Shown here: one piece after another, positions 1 to 7,364 of the stretch
Layout of the letters: each line of letters opens with the position of its first letter
How positions within the stretch are numbered: the stretch's first letter is position 1
Source: a bacterium
GTDB lineage: Bacteria > Chloroflexota > Anaerolineae > Caldilineales > Caldilineaceae
DNA length: 64,000 nucleotides
NCBI GenBank assembly: GCA_016124945.1
Contig: WGMT01000045.1
Location: 43,596 to 107,595, forward strand
Direction: 5' to 3'
Made by a program: the position numbers and the translations under genes
Notes under the pieces: model-generated
Databases searched by the model: none
Told to the model about the DNA's origin: nothing
Seen by the model: the letters and a program-made list of their open reading frames with translations, nothing else

Positions 1-874
1 GCTCCACCTCGTCAGCAAAGGTCATCACGCCGATGCGGTCGCCCTTCTGCCCCGCCACATAGGCCAGCAGCAACACGGCGTTGATGGCGTAATCCATCTT
101 GGCCACGTCGCCCACCGGCGAGCGCATCAGTCGGCCCACATCGAGCAGGGCGATGATGTTCTGGCTGCGTTCCGTCTCGTACTCCATGGTGATGGGCACC
201 CCACGCCGCGCCGTCGCCTTCCAGTTGATACGGCGGTACTCGTCGTCGGGCTGGTACTCGCGTAGGCGCTCAAACTCCGTCCCCGCGCCACGTTGGCGCA
301 CGCGACGCACACCCATATCCGACAACTTGTTCTTGCGTAGCAGCAGATCGAACTTCTTCACATCCACCAGATTGGGGTAGACCTTCACCGGCTCGGATGC
401 GGGGATCGTGGCTTGCCGTCGCAACAGCCCCAGCACCGATTGCCAGCGCAGGTGCAAATCGCCGAAGGCGTAGTCGCCGCGGCGCGGTGGGTAGAGGGAA
501 TAGCGCAGGATCGTGATCTCGCCGGGTGTAACCGTCCCCGCCAGGATGCGTGCTTCGTCGGCGATGCCAAACGTTGAGGGTGGATCGTCGCGCAGCCAAA
601 CTTGCAGTGGACCACTCCTGATCCGTGCACTTCGTTGCAGTTGTACGTCGACTGTGATTGGGTTCCACACGGCCAGTGACAGCCGATCATCGTGGCGGCG
701 CTGGAGTTGCCAGTCCTTGGGCGCGGGGGAAAGCGACCAATCGGCCAGCAGCAGCGCGCCCACGCCTACGAGCCAAATTAGGGCAATCCACAAAAACCAC
801 GCCGCCCAGGTTGCTGCAGCGAGGAAGAGGGCGGTGACCGATAAAAGGATCAGACTGCGAGTGGTAAGTTGCAT
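1..874 (-). CDS. DUF58 domain protein (3' end outside window)
   Basis: Translating the minus strand from the ATG at 874 gives an open frame of 291 codons that runs off the left edge. Residues 5-45 hold two hydrophobic segments (LILLSVTALFLAAATWA, then LVGVGALLLADW). A beta-rich region follows, then the DUF58 signature GTEFERLREYQPDDEYRRI plus NWKATARRG at about residues 205-235, and the start of a VWA-like fold (IIALLDVGR). The start at 874 is preferred over the in-frame ATG at 880 because AAGGA lies 6 nt before it. DUF58 proteins are usually encoded directly after a MoxR ATPase and are thought to work with it in the cell envelope. Here the MoxR gene is 6.5 kb upstream. Family assignment is firm; the exact role is unknown. 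Confidence 0.88.
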   Translation of the reverse strand, partial: MQLTTRSLILLSVTALFLAAATWAAWFLWIALIWLVGVGALLLADWSLSPAPKDWQLQRRHDDRLSLAVWNPITVDVQLQRSARIRSGPLQVWLRDDPPSTFGIADEARILAGTVTPGEITILRYSLYPPRRGDYAFGDLHLRWQSVLGLLRRQATIPASEPVKVYPNLVDVKKFDLLLRKNKLSDMGVRRVRQRGAGTEFERLREYQPDDEYRRINWKATARRGVPITMEYETERSQNIIALLDVGRLMRSPVGDVAKMDYAINAVLLLAYVAGQKGDRIGVMTFADEVE

Positions 875-888
875 CGGCATTCCTTGGA

Positions 889-991
889 ATAATGCGTAAT
901 CCGTAATGCGTAAGGTCGTGTCGAGCGAGTGATGCCATTTTACGTCACCAACGGGGTAAACACGATCTGCTGGTTACGCCTTACGCATTAT
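889..991. repeat. fold-back of the word AATGCGTAAGG
   Basis: The word AATGCGTAA occurs twice at 890-913 and its reverse complement (CCTTACGCATT) at 979-989. The right arm overlaps the last codons of recQ, so the repeat word supplies the C-terminus of that protein. This may form a weak RNA hairpin between recQ and the DUF58 gene. Confidence 0.55.
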
Positions 992-3781
992 CTTCTTCAG
1001 CAAATTCTCATCCTTCAACGCCGACACGCCCCGTTCGTTCAGCGCCAGGGCAATGCCGCCATGCGAAAGGGTGACCTCTTCAACACAGCCGTACTCGACG
1101 AGTTCGCCGATCATGGCGTCGAGGGCGCTTTCGCTGCGGAAGTTCATGCGCCCGAAGGCTTTGGATTGGTGGGCGCGGTCGCCGGCTTTTTCGTCGCCGC
1201 GCAGGAGGTAGATCAGCGTGCGCCGTCCCCAACTTTGGGATTGGAGCACCCACAGGATCATGCGCAGTTGGTCTTCGTCGCTGGGCAACGCCGACTGAGT
1301 GGACGGCAGCAGTGACTCGCCCACACAGCGGTTGCAGACGGCGCAACGTTGGCGCGGTTGGCCGCCCAAATAGCCTGCCAGGTGACCGTGCAGGCAGCGG
1401 CGGGTGCGGGCATAGCCCACGATTTCGCTGATGCGCTGCGCCTGGATGGCGCTGTGACGATCCAGCAGCGCGGTGATGCGTTCGGTGCCGTCGGCGGGCG
1501 GGGGCGGCAGTTCGAGCAGCACATCGCGACCGGAGGCCGCCACGGCGAGGACGCCCTCTTGCTGCCAGTTGAGGAGTTGGGCTTCGAGCTGGTCGGCGTC
1601 GATGGCGCTCTGTTGCACCAACTCGGCGTAGGCGCGCACCACTTCTTGCTGTGGGCGCAGCCGGGCGGCGGCGACGAATTTGTTGAAGGCTGTGTCTTCG
1701 CTGGGCGCAAGTAGGCGCAGTGAGACGGACCGTGGGGCGTCGAAGTGGCGACGCAACAGCCCGGCCTGTTCGAGGAAGCTGAGACCGACGCGCACGCGGG
1801 TGTCGTCGTCGCCCAGTTGACGCACCAGATCGTCCAATGGCGCAAGGACGAAGCGACCGACGCGACGTTGCTTGATTGCCACGGCGTAGACGCTGCGCAA
1901 ATATTCGATGGAGAGCGCGTCGCGGTTGGTGTTGCGCGTGAGCCGTCCTTTGTCGCTCGTGGCGTAAAAGAGGACGCAGTGGGCCGCTTCGCCGTCGCGC
2001 CCGGCGCGGCCTGCTTCCTGGTAATACGATTCCAGCGAGTCGGGCAGGCCGAAGTGGACGATAAAGCGGATGTCGGCTTTGTCGATGCCCATGCCAAAGG
2101 CGATGGTGGCAACGATCACACGTACGTCGCCGCGCATGAAGCGATCCTGAACACCGGAGCGATCCGAAATGCCGGCGTGGTAGTGGACGGCGTCGATGCC
2201 ATGACTGAGCAGCAGCGCGGCCAGTTCCTCGCAGTCGCGGCGGGTACGGGCGTAGACGATGCCGTTGCCTTCCAGCGCCGAGCAGAGGTCGATAAGTTGG
2301 GCGTACTTGCCGTCTTTATCGGGGACGTTGACGGTGGCGAGGCGCAGGTTGGGGCGGAAGCTGTCCAGCGCCACGATTTGCAGGCGGCGCGCCGATTGTC
2401 CATCTTCGCCTACGCCGAAAAGTTGGCGTTCAATGTCTCGGCGCACCTGGGTGGGCGCGGTAGCGGTGAGCGCCAGAATGGGCGGCGATCCCAGGCGGCG
2501 GTGAGCTTCGGCGATGGCCAGATAGTCGGGGCGGAAGTCGTGTCCCCAGGCGGAGACGCAGTGGGCTTCGTCGATGACGAGGCGGGAGATACCGCCGCTT
2601 TGCAACGCGTGCAAAAAGGGCCACTGACGCAACCGTTCCGGCGCGGCATAGACAAGCCGATAGCGCCCTGCCGCCAGATCGTTGACGGCCTGGGCCATGC
2701 TTTCACCGTCCATACTGCTGTTGATGGCGATGGATTGGGCGCGCAGGGCGGTGGGCAGGTTGTCCACTTGATCTTTCATGAGGGCGATGAGGGGCGAGAT
2801 CACCAGGGTGAGGCCGCCGTCGAGGAGGGCGGGCAACTGGTAGCAGAGCGACTTTCCCGCGCCGGTGGGGAGGATGGCGAGGACGTCTTCGCCGCGCCTT
2901 GCGGCGGCCATCACCTGGGCCTGTCCACTGCGCAGGCTGTCGAAGCCGAAATATTGACGCACAGCGGCGGCGAGATCCGCTTCTTCCTCCGCGGAGACGG
3001 GAATGGTGGAGAGATCGGACATAGGTGGGGGCGAGGGGCGGGTTGCGGGTTGTTGCGGATTGCGTGGCGGCGGCGGCGCTTCGACGTAGTCGAGGAGGTC
3101 GCGCAGGGCGGCGATTTCTTCGTCCTGGCGTTGGGCGATGAGAGACCGGGCTTCTTCGACGCGGTTGACGTCGCCCAGCAGGGTGAAGAGATCGCGGGCT
3201 TGGCGCATTTCGAGGGGCGTGAGCGCGTACTCGCCTTCGTTGACGGTGAACGCCTGTACAGCGTAGGCAGCCGCGGTGACGCCGTCGCCGCGGCGGTGGG
3301 CGACGTGGGCGAGGCCGAAGCGGGGCGTGCGGCTGCCCGGCGCAAGCTGCCGGTGACGCAAGAAGGCACGCTCGGCGGCGTCGACATCATTTTGGGCCAG
3401 GTGGATCTCTCCGCGCAGGCTCCAGGCGGGTCCGTAGTCGCGTTTGATCTGGCGCTGAAGTGCGTCGAGGGCGTCGTCCATGCGTTCGGCGGCGAGCAGA
3501 CAGCGCGCCATCAACAACTGCGCGGGGACAGACTCGCGCTGCGCCAGGCGGCCTTCCATCACCTTCACCGCTTCGGCGGCCTGTCCCAGGCCGAGCAGCG
3601 CCTCGACTTTATCGTCCTGGAAGGAGACGTAGCGTTCTACGTCCAATTGGCCCAGGCAGACGAGCGCCTCGGTGTACGCTTCCCAGCGCAGCAGCGTGCT
3701 CAACAGCCGATTGCGCGTCTGCGCGGGCAGGTGCGGAATGTGGTTGGGTGTGAGTTCGAAGGTGGAGAGGGTTAGGGACAT
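974..3781 (-). CDS. recQ: RecQ-family DNA helicase with N-terminal TPR-like domain
   Basis: 935 residues, much longer than typical RecQ (about 600). Residues 1-235 are helical repeats of TPR type, followed by a proline-rich linker (235-255). The superfamily 2 helicase core starts near 270, with Walker A LPTGAGKS at about 304-311, DEAH at 404-407 and QEAGRAGRDG as motif VI. About 160 residues of winged-helix-like sequence then separate the core from the zinc site (RRC...CAVCNRC, about 796-819), and a RecQ C-terminal winged helix ends the protein. No HRDC domain is apparent. RecQ enzymes unwind 3'-tailed DNA in recombination and repair. The gene follows the dual-OB gene by 155 bp on the same strand. 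An internal Met at 254 has no ribosome site, so the fusion looks genuine. Confidence 0.93.
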   Translation of the reverse strand: MSLTLSTFELTPNHIPHLPAQTRNRLLSTLLRWEAYTEALVCLGQLDVERYVSFQDDKVEALLGLGQAAEAVKVMEGRLAQRESVPAQLLMARCLLAAERMDDALDALQRQIKRDYGPAWSLRGEIHLAQNDVDAAERAFLRHRQLAPGSRTPRFGLAHVAHRRGDGVTAAAYAVQAFTVNEGEYALTPLEMRQARDLFTLLGDVNRVEEARSLIAQRQDEEIAALRDLLDYVEAPPPPRNPQQPATRPSPPPMSDLSTIPVSAEEEADLAAAVRQYFGFDSLRSGQAQVMAAARRGEDVLAILPTGAGKSLCYQLPALLDGGLTLVISPLIALMKDQVDNLPTALRAQSIAINSSMDGESMAQAVNDLAAGRYRLVYAAPERLRQWPFLHALQSGGISRLVIDEAHCVSAWGHDFRPDYLAIAEAHRRLGSPPILALTATAPTQVRRDIERQLFGVGEDGQSARRLQIVALDSFRPNLRLATVNVPDKDGKYAQLIDLCSALEGNGIVYARTRRDCEELAALLLSHGIDAVHYHAGISDRSGVQDRFMRGDVRVIVATIAFGMGIDKADIRFIVHFGLPDSLESYYQEAGRAGRDGEAAHCVLFYATSDKGRLTRNTNRDALSIEYLRSVYAVAIKQRRVGRFVLAPLDDLVRQLGDDDTRVRVGLSFLEQAGLLRRHFDAPRSVSLRLLAPSEDTAFNKFVAAARLRPQQEVVRAYAELVQQSAIDADQLEAQLLNWQQEGVLAVAASGRDVLLELPPPPADGTERITALLDRHSAIQAQRISEIVGYARTRRCLHGHLAGYLGGQPRQRCAVCNRCVGESLLPSTQSALPSDEDQLRMILWVLQSQSWGRRTLIYLLRGDEKAGDRAHQSKAFGRMNFRSESALDAMIGELVEYGCVEEVTLSHGGIALALNERGVSALKDENLLKKIMRKA

Positions 3782-3783
3782 GA

Positions 3784-3950
3784 TAGTGATTAAGGATTGG
3801 TGATTAGGGATTGGTGATTAGGGATTGGTGATTGGGATCTGGTGTAGATTGTGATTGTGATTGTGAATTGGGTTGTTGAATTACGTCTGTAGATTGGGAA
3901 TCGGCACAAGCCGCACTACTCGATCCCAATCACCAGTCACCAATCACCAT
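3784..3950. repeat. GATTGGTGATTAGGG tandem words with inverted copies
   Basis: Three copies of GATTGGTGATTAGGG-type words lie at about 3788-3836. Reverse-complement copies (CAATCACCAGTCACC-type) lie at about 3925-3950, reaching into the stop region of the dual-OB gene. A long imperfect stem could form in the dual-OB/recQ transcript. Closely similar words recur at 39254-39391. Confidence 0.7.
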
Positions 3951-4632
3951 AGTCTGGCACACAATGCACGCCGATTACCAGCGGCCATTGCCTGCCCTGG
4001 TAAGGACGGCTGAGGCCGATGCTCAGGTAGATATCGTCGGTTGGGAGGCGGGTGCGCAGGTCGTTGCGGCTGAGGTGTAGGGCAGGTGGGCCGTCTGCCA
4101 GCCAGCGCCGTCCTAGATCGCGCCACCTGAGATCGGTGACGCTGATGCCTCTGTCCGAAGCGGCGTCGAGATTAGGCGCAGCGGGCAGGTGAAAGCCCAT
4201 GCGGGCCTGAAATTTGCCACTGTAGCGGTCCAACAAAAAGGACGCCCACAGATCGTCCGGGTGGATCAGGCAGAGCGAACGGACGGGATCGATCAGCACT
4301 TCTGCCGGGTTCGGATCACAATGTTCGGCCAAGAAGCGGGCACGCCGGTCACCGGTGAGGCGGCGCACAATGCGTGGGCGGCGGTGTACAAAATCGGTGA
4401 TCCAATCCTCGACGTGATTGTCCTGTGGGCGGCGGCTGAGCAGGGCGAGATCCACCACGTCGTCCATGCGGATCAATTCACCGTCGCGGGTGGTCATGTC
4501 GCCGGGCAGGAGGGAGCGGTGTTCCTTCACCGGGCGCACCCATTCGAGCTGTCCACCGTCCGCGGCCACAAAGCCGGCGGTACAAATGCCACTGCGCATC
4601 TGCGTCATCGCCATGATCAAAACTTCGGTCAC
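3937..4632 (-). CDS. dual OB domain-like protein in DUF488 module
   Basis: 231 residues starting at a GTG (4632) with GGAGG six bases upstream. The N-terminus MTEVLIMAMTQM leads into ICTAGFVAADG and LEWVRPV, a pattern I recognise from small proteins described as having two OB-type beta barrels and found next to DUF488 genes. The second half (ISVTDLRWRDLGRRW ... IYLSIGLSRPYQGRQWPLV) would form the second barrel and matches the statement-like ending seen in this family. No signal peptide, membrane segment or catalytic motif is visible, so it is probably a cytosolic nucleic-acid-binding partner. It lies between two DUF488 genes and recQ, all on one strand. The name rests on recalled family pattern rather than a search. 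Confidence 0.62.
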   Translation of the reverse strand: MTEVLIMAMTQMRSGICTAGFVAADGGQLEWVRPVKEHRSLLPGDMTTRDGELIRMDDVVDLALLSRRPQDNHVEDWITDFVHRRPRIVRRLTGDRRARFLAEHCDPNPAEVLIDPVRSLCLIHPDDLWASFLLDRYSGKFQARMGFHLPAAPNLDAASDRGISVTDLRWRDLGRRWLADGPPALHLSRNDLRTRLPTDDIYLSIGLSRPYQGRQWPLVIGVHCVPDYGDW

Positions 4633-4689
4633 ATCGCACCTCCAGAACTGCTCTACACACTGCGTAGATCTGGCTTAAGTCAGAGAATT

Positions 4690-4712
4690 GATCCACAGAT
4701 TACACGGATTTT
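4690..4712. repeat. single arm of the ATCCACAGATTACAC repeat word
   Basis: The stretch ATCCACAGATTACACGGATT at 4691-4710, upstream of the dual-OB gene, closely matches the inner arms of the fold-backs at 29209-29228 and 41292-41311. No matching right arm was found here, so it may be a decayed or one-armed copy. Confidence 0.6.
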
Positions 4713-4802
4713 TAGCATTTCTCAGAATCGGTTGGCGCTGTCTTATCTCAATGGCGGCTTGGCGGGGGCGACCCGTCAGTGCCAGGCACTGACTCGACCA
4801 AG

Positions 4803-5243
4803 TTACAGATGAATGATCTCCAATCCAGGAACATGTTCGGCCCAATATTCGGCCACAAGCCGCCGGTGACATTGGTTTGCTGTGTGTTCGCTGCACAGGA
4901 GACAGGGCGCGTCATACCGCTGTAAAATGTCTGCGCCGTAGGTTTCGGCGCGGCGTTCCGCCATGAGCGGGCCGAACTTCGCCACGTAGCCATCCCACTG
5001 TTTGTCCTTGCGGTAGGTGTCGAGGATCTCGGCGGTGGGGGCCAGTTCGGGCCGATGCTCGTAGCTGATGCCGAACGATTTGAGGATGAAGGCGAGATCG
5101 TCCTGTTTGGCGAAGCCAGCCAACTGCGAGTTGTTGCGAAGCCGAATGTCAATGACGGCGTCGACGCCGGCCTCCTGGAGCAGGGTGACGAATTGCTCCA
5201 GCGACTTACGCGTAAAGCCGATGGTGAAGACGCGATGGGTCAT
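4803..5243 (-). CDS. DUF488 family protein (second copy)
   Basis: 146 residues, ATG at 5243 with GAGGGGAAG upstream. It opens with the family beta strand HRVFTIGFTRKSLEQF, has AVIDIRLRNNSQLAGF in place of the usual DVR-P-S motif, and ends with CLLCSEHTANQCHRRL, the conserved Cys-Glu...Cys-His-Arg motif of DUF488. DUF488 has been placed by comparative genomics in the rhodanese/phosphatase superfamily with RapZ-C, some members being predicted to act on nucleic-acid ends. That is prediction, not biochemistry. The gene lies 40 bp downstream of the other DUF488 gene and differs strongly from it, so the pair may be two subunits or two substrate specificities. Confidence 0.88.
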   Translation of the reverse strand: MTHRVFTIGFTRKSLEQFVTLLQEAGVDAVIDIRLRNNSQLAGFAKQDDLAFILKSFGISYEHRPELAPTAEILDTYRKDKQWDGYVAKFGPLMAERRAETYGADILQRYDAPCLLCSEHTANQCHRRLVAEYWAEHVPGLEIIHL

Positions 5244-5283
5244 GTTGTCGCTTCCCCTCAGAAAAGTTCAGCCCACCAATCAC

Positions 5284-5784
5284 TCAAAAATCGAACAAAC
5301 CGAGTTGATCCATCGGCTTCTCCGCCTGCCTGATCGCACCGTCAGGCAGAATGTGCTGCACGATGAAGCCGTCGTCGATCAGGCTGGGGGTGATCAGGTT
5401 GTGGCGGTGACAGATTTCGGGATCGCCTTCGCTGCACATGATGGCGGTGCGTTCGGCCTGTGCTTGCACTTCGAGATCGCGGACGCCGTGCTGGTAGAGT
5501 GGCGTCTGCCGTTGTCGGCTGTAGTTAGGACGTTCCTGGCCGGGATCGTAGAGATCGGCCTGATCCGGGCGCCCACCCAGGCTGCTGCCCATGTCCACGT
5601 AGTGTACGCCGACGTCTTTGAGCGCGGTGGCGAGCAATTCTCGGTTGAATTGGGGATTCCAGCGGCTGTACGGTTGGGTGCGAACGTCGACCAGGCAGCG
5701 AATGTCGTGTTGGGCAAGCAAAGCGAGGAAATCGTCAATCGGGTGTGTGCTGTGGCCGATGGTGAAGATAATCGGTGCAGACAT
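5284..5784 (-). CDS. DUF488 family protein (first copy) with clamp-like C-terminus
   Basis: 166 residues from the ATG at 5784, chosen because GGAGG lies 11 nt upstream; the in-frame GTG at 5793 sits almost on top of that site. Motifs are the textbook DUF488 set: FTIGHSTHPIDDF near residue 8, CLVDVRTQPYSRWNPQF near 32, and CSEGDPEICHRHNL near 118. The last nine residues are MDQLGLFDF, containing QLGLF, close to the QL(S/D)LF peptide that binds the bacterial sliding clamp. This is the promoter-proximal gene of the DUF488/dual-OB/recQ block. Both catalytic-type cysteines and the His-Arg pair are intact. The family is certain; the substrate is unknown. Confidence 0.92.
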   Translation of the reverse strand: MSAPIIFTIGHSTHPIDDFLALLAQHDIRCLVDVRTQPYSRWNPQFNRELLATALKDVGVHYVDMGSSLGGRPDQADLYDPGQERPNYSRQRQTPLYQHGVRDLEVQAQAERTAIMCSEGDPEICHRHNLITPSLIDDGFIVQHILPDGAIRQAEKPMDQLGLFDF

Positions 5785-5835
5785 GGTACCCACTCCCTCC
5801 CAGGAGTGTGAGATGAGTTGATGGTAATGCGTAGA

Positions 5836-5851
5836 ACAATAGAACTATTGT
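5836..5851. promoter_or_regulatory. operator-like palindrome overlapping the DUF488 promoter
   Basis: A perfect inverted repeat, ACAATAG-AA-CTATTGT, covers most of the -10 box and the expected start point of the promoter ahead of the DUF488 gene. Its size (7-bp arms, 2-bp spacer) is typical of a dimeric repressor site. No regulator gene lies next to it. Confidence 0.5.
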
Positions 5852-5875
5852 ACACGTTTGGCGGTGAATGGGCAA
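5847..5875 (-). promoter_or_regulatory. promoter for the DUF488/dual-OB/recQ block
   Basis: On the minus strand TTGCCC (5870-5875) and TACAAT (5847-5852) are 17 bp apart, a good match to a housekeeping promoter. The predicted transcript would start about 55 nt before the ATG at 5784. It gives the block its own transcription start, separate from the dehydrogenase gene upstream. Confidence 0.55.
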
Positions 5876-5886
5876 GAGGCAGAATT

Positions 5887-5931
5887 GATGATGGGATGAT
5901 GGGCCTCGTCGAGGCTCATCATCCCATCATC
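5887..5931. terminator. 15-bp perfect inverted repeat, nested hairpin
   Basis: Arms GATGATGGGATGATG (5887-5901) and its exact complement (5917-5931) enclose a second small stem, GCCTC-GTC-GAGGC. It stands between the end of the sugar dehydrogenase gene and the DUF488 promoter, so it probably terminates the former. No U-tract follows. The same word is used at 30031-30066. Confidence 0.6.
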
Positions 5932-5973
5932 TGGGTTTACATCCTTAACCAGAACCTCTAATCCCTTAATCGC

Positions 5974-7251
5974 CTAATCTCTAACCTTGTAAACGCCACC
6001 GCCCAGGTCAACAATGTACAGTTCGCCGTTTTCGTCTTCGCCGAAACTGGCCACATTGTAGGGGCTGTTGGTGAATTCGTGGTCTTCCCAGGTGCCGCCG
6101 ACGTTGCGTAGGCCCCAAATGCGGCCGGTGACGTAATCGGCGAAGAAGTAGATGCCTTGCAGCGCCGCATATTGGCTGCCGCGGTAGACGTTGCCGCCGG
6201 TGACGGAAATGCCCAGGCTGCGCCCGTAGGTGTGGATGGGCAACGTCAGGCCTGTCTGATCACAGGTGGTGGCGTTGAAGCACAATGAGCCTTCCATCGT
6301 GTTCCAGCCGTAGTTTTCACCGCCTGTACTGCTTGTGGGTTGGAAGCTGATCTCCTCGAGGCGGCCCTGGCCTACGTCGCCGATGTACATGTCGCCGGTG
6401 GTGCGGTCGAAGGAGAAGCGCCAGGGGTTGCGCAGCCCGTAGGCCCAGATTTCGCCACGTGCGCCGGCTGTGCCCACGAACGGATTGTCGGCGGGGATGG
6501 TGTAGGTGGCGGGCGATCCGGTCTCTACGTCGATGCGCAGAATCTTGCCCAGGAGCGTGGTCAATTTCTGCCCATTGTCCTGAGGATCGCCGCTGCCGCC
6601 GCCGTCACCGGTGGCGATGTAGAGGTAGCCGTCGGGGCCGAAGGCGATCTGGCCGCCGTTGTGGTTGTTGGCAGGCTGATCGAACTCTAGCACAATCTGT
6701 TCGCTGTTGAGATCGGCCACGTTGGGGTCGGCGGTTGTGGTAAAGCGTGAGATGCGGCTTTTGGTCTGGCTGTCTATGCGCGCGGTGTAGTGGACGTAGA
6801 ACTGCTGCGTGCTGGTGTAGTTAGGCGAGAAGGCGACTGCGAAGAGGCCGAGTTCGCTGTCGCAGCATTCGACTCTGTCTTCAATGTTGAGGAAAGGCGT
6901 CGTTTGCAGTTGGCCGTTGCCGTCGATAATGCGGATGCGTCCTTCACGCTGGGCGACGAAGAGACGGTTGCTGCCGTCCCCCGCATTGGTGACGTGAATC
7001 GGCTGGTTCATACCGTCGGCCACCACGTCAAGCGTAATGTCGGGCCACGCCGGCACGGTGGTGGGGGTTGCGGTTGCCGTGGGGGTTGCGGTTGCCGTAG
7101 ACGTTGCCGTTGGCTGCGGAATCGTGCCGCTACTGTTTTTGAAGATCTGGGGCAGGAAGACGATCTGCTCCTGTGCCAGCGCCGTGAATTGCCAGGAAAG
7201 CACAAAGATAATCATGAGAAATGCAGCAAAAGTGAAAGTTCGTTTGTTCAT
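5974..7251 (-). CDS. secreted PQQ-type sugar dehydrogenase (GSDH family)
   Basis: 425 residues from the ATG at 7251, with AAGGAG seven bases upstream; the frame is open further back but lacks a ribosome site. A signal peptide (MNKRTFTFAAFLMIIFVLSW, cut near FTALAQ) is followed by a Thr/Pro/Ala-rich linker of TPTATATPT type and then the beta-propeller core. The core has QPIHVTNAGDGSNRLFVAQREG, rewritten in most family members as the first blade; NHNGGQIAFGPDGYLYI with the conserved His; and ENYGWNTMEG near the C-terminus. Enzymes of this family oxidise aldose sugars outside the cytoplasm, often with PQQ. Whether this one binds PQQ cannot be told here. The linker suggests a wall- or membrane-spaced enzyme. 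Confidence 0.88.
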   Translation of the reverse strand: MNKRTFTFAAFLMIIFVLSWQFTALAQEQIVFLPQIFKNSSGTIPQPTATSTATATPTATATPTTVPAWPDITLDVVADGMNQPIHVTNAGDGSNRLFVAQREGRIRIIDGNGQLQTTPFLNIEDRVECCDSELGLFAVAFSPNYTSTQQFYVHYTARIDSQTKSRISRFTTTADPNVADLNSEQIVLEFDQPANNHNGGQIAFGPDGYLYIATGDGGGSGDPQDNGQKLTTLLGKILRIDVETGSPATYTIPADNPFVGTAGARGEIWAYGLRNPWRFSFDRTTGDMYIGDVGQGRLEEISFQPTSSTGGENYGWNTMEGSLCFNATTCDQTGLTLPIHTYGRSLGISVTGGNVYRGSQYAALQGIYFFADYVTGRIWGLRNVGGTWEDHEFTNSPYNVASFGEDENGELYIVDLGGGVYKVRD

Positions 7252-7364
7252 GATGAAGCTCCTTATCGGATTCTGACGCAAAATGGTGGGTATGCGTGCG
7301 TCATCGCAACGGAAGTGCAATTTGAGAACGTGAAAAATACGGGTGTATGGATCTGTTTGATGAA

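Noticed and set aside
974..3022. recQ beginning at internal Met254, with the TPR part as a separate gene
   Set aside because: No stop, frameshift or ribosome site separates the two parts; a fusion is the simpler reading.
1745..3775. 676-residue plus-strand open frame opposite recQ
   Set aside because: It mirrors the third-codon GC bias of recQ; no motifs, no ribosome site, and the minus-strand RecQ reading is certain.
874..7364. integrated mobile element with integrase or terminal repeats
   Set aside because: No recombinase, transposase, tRNA site or flanking direct repeat was found, so only a possible insertion is reported.
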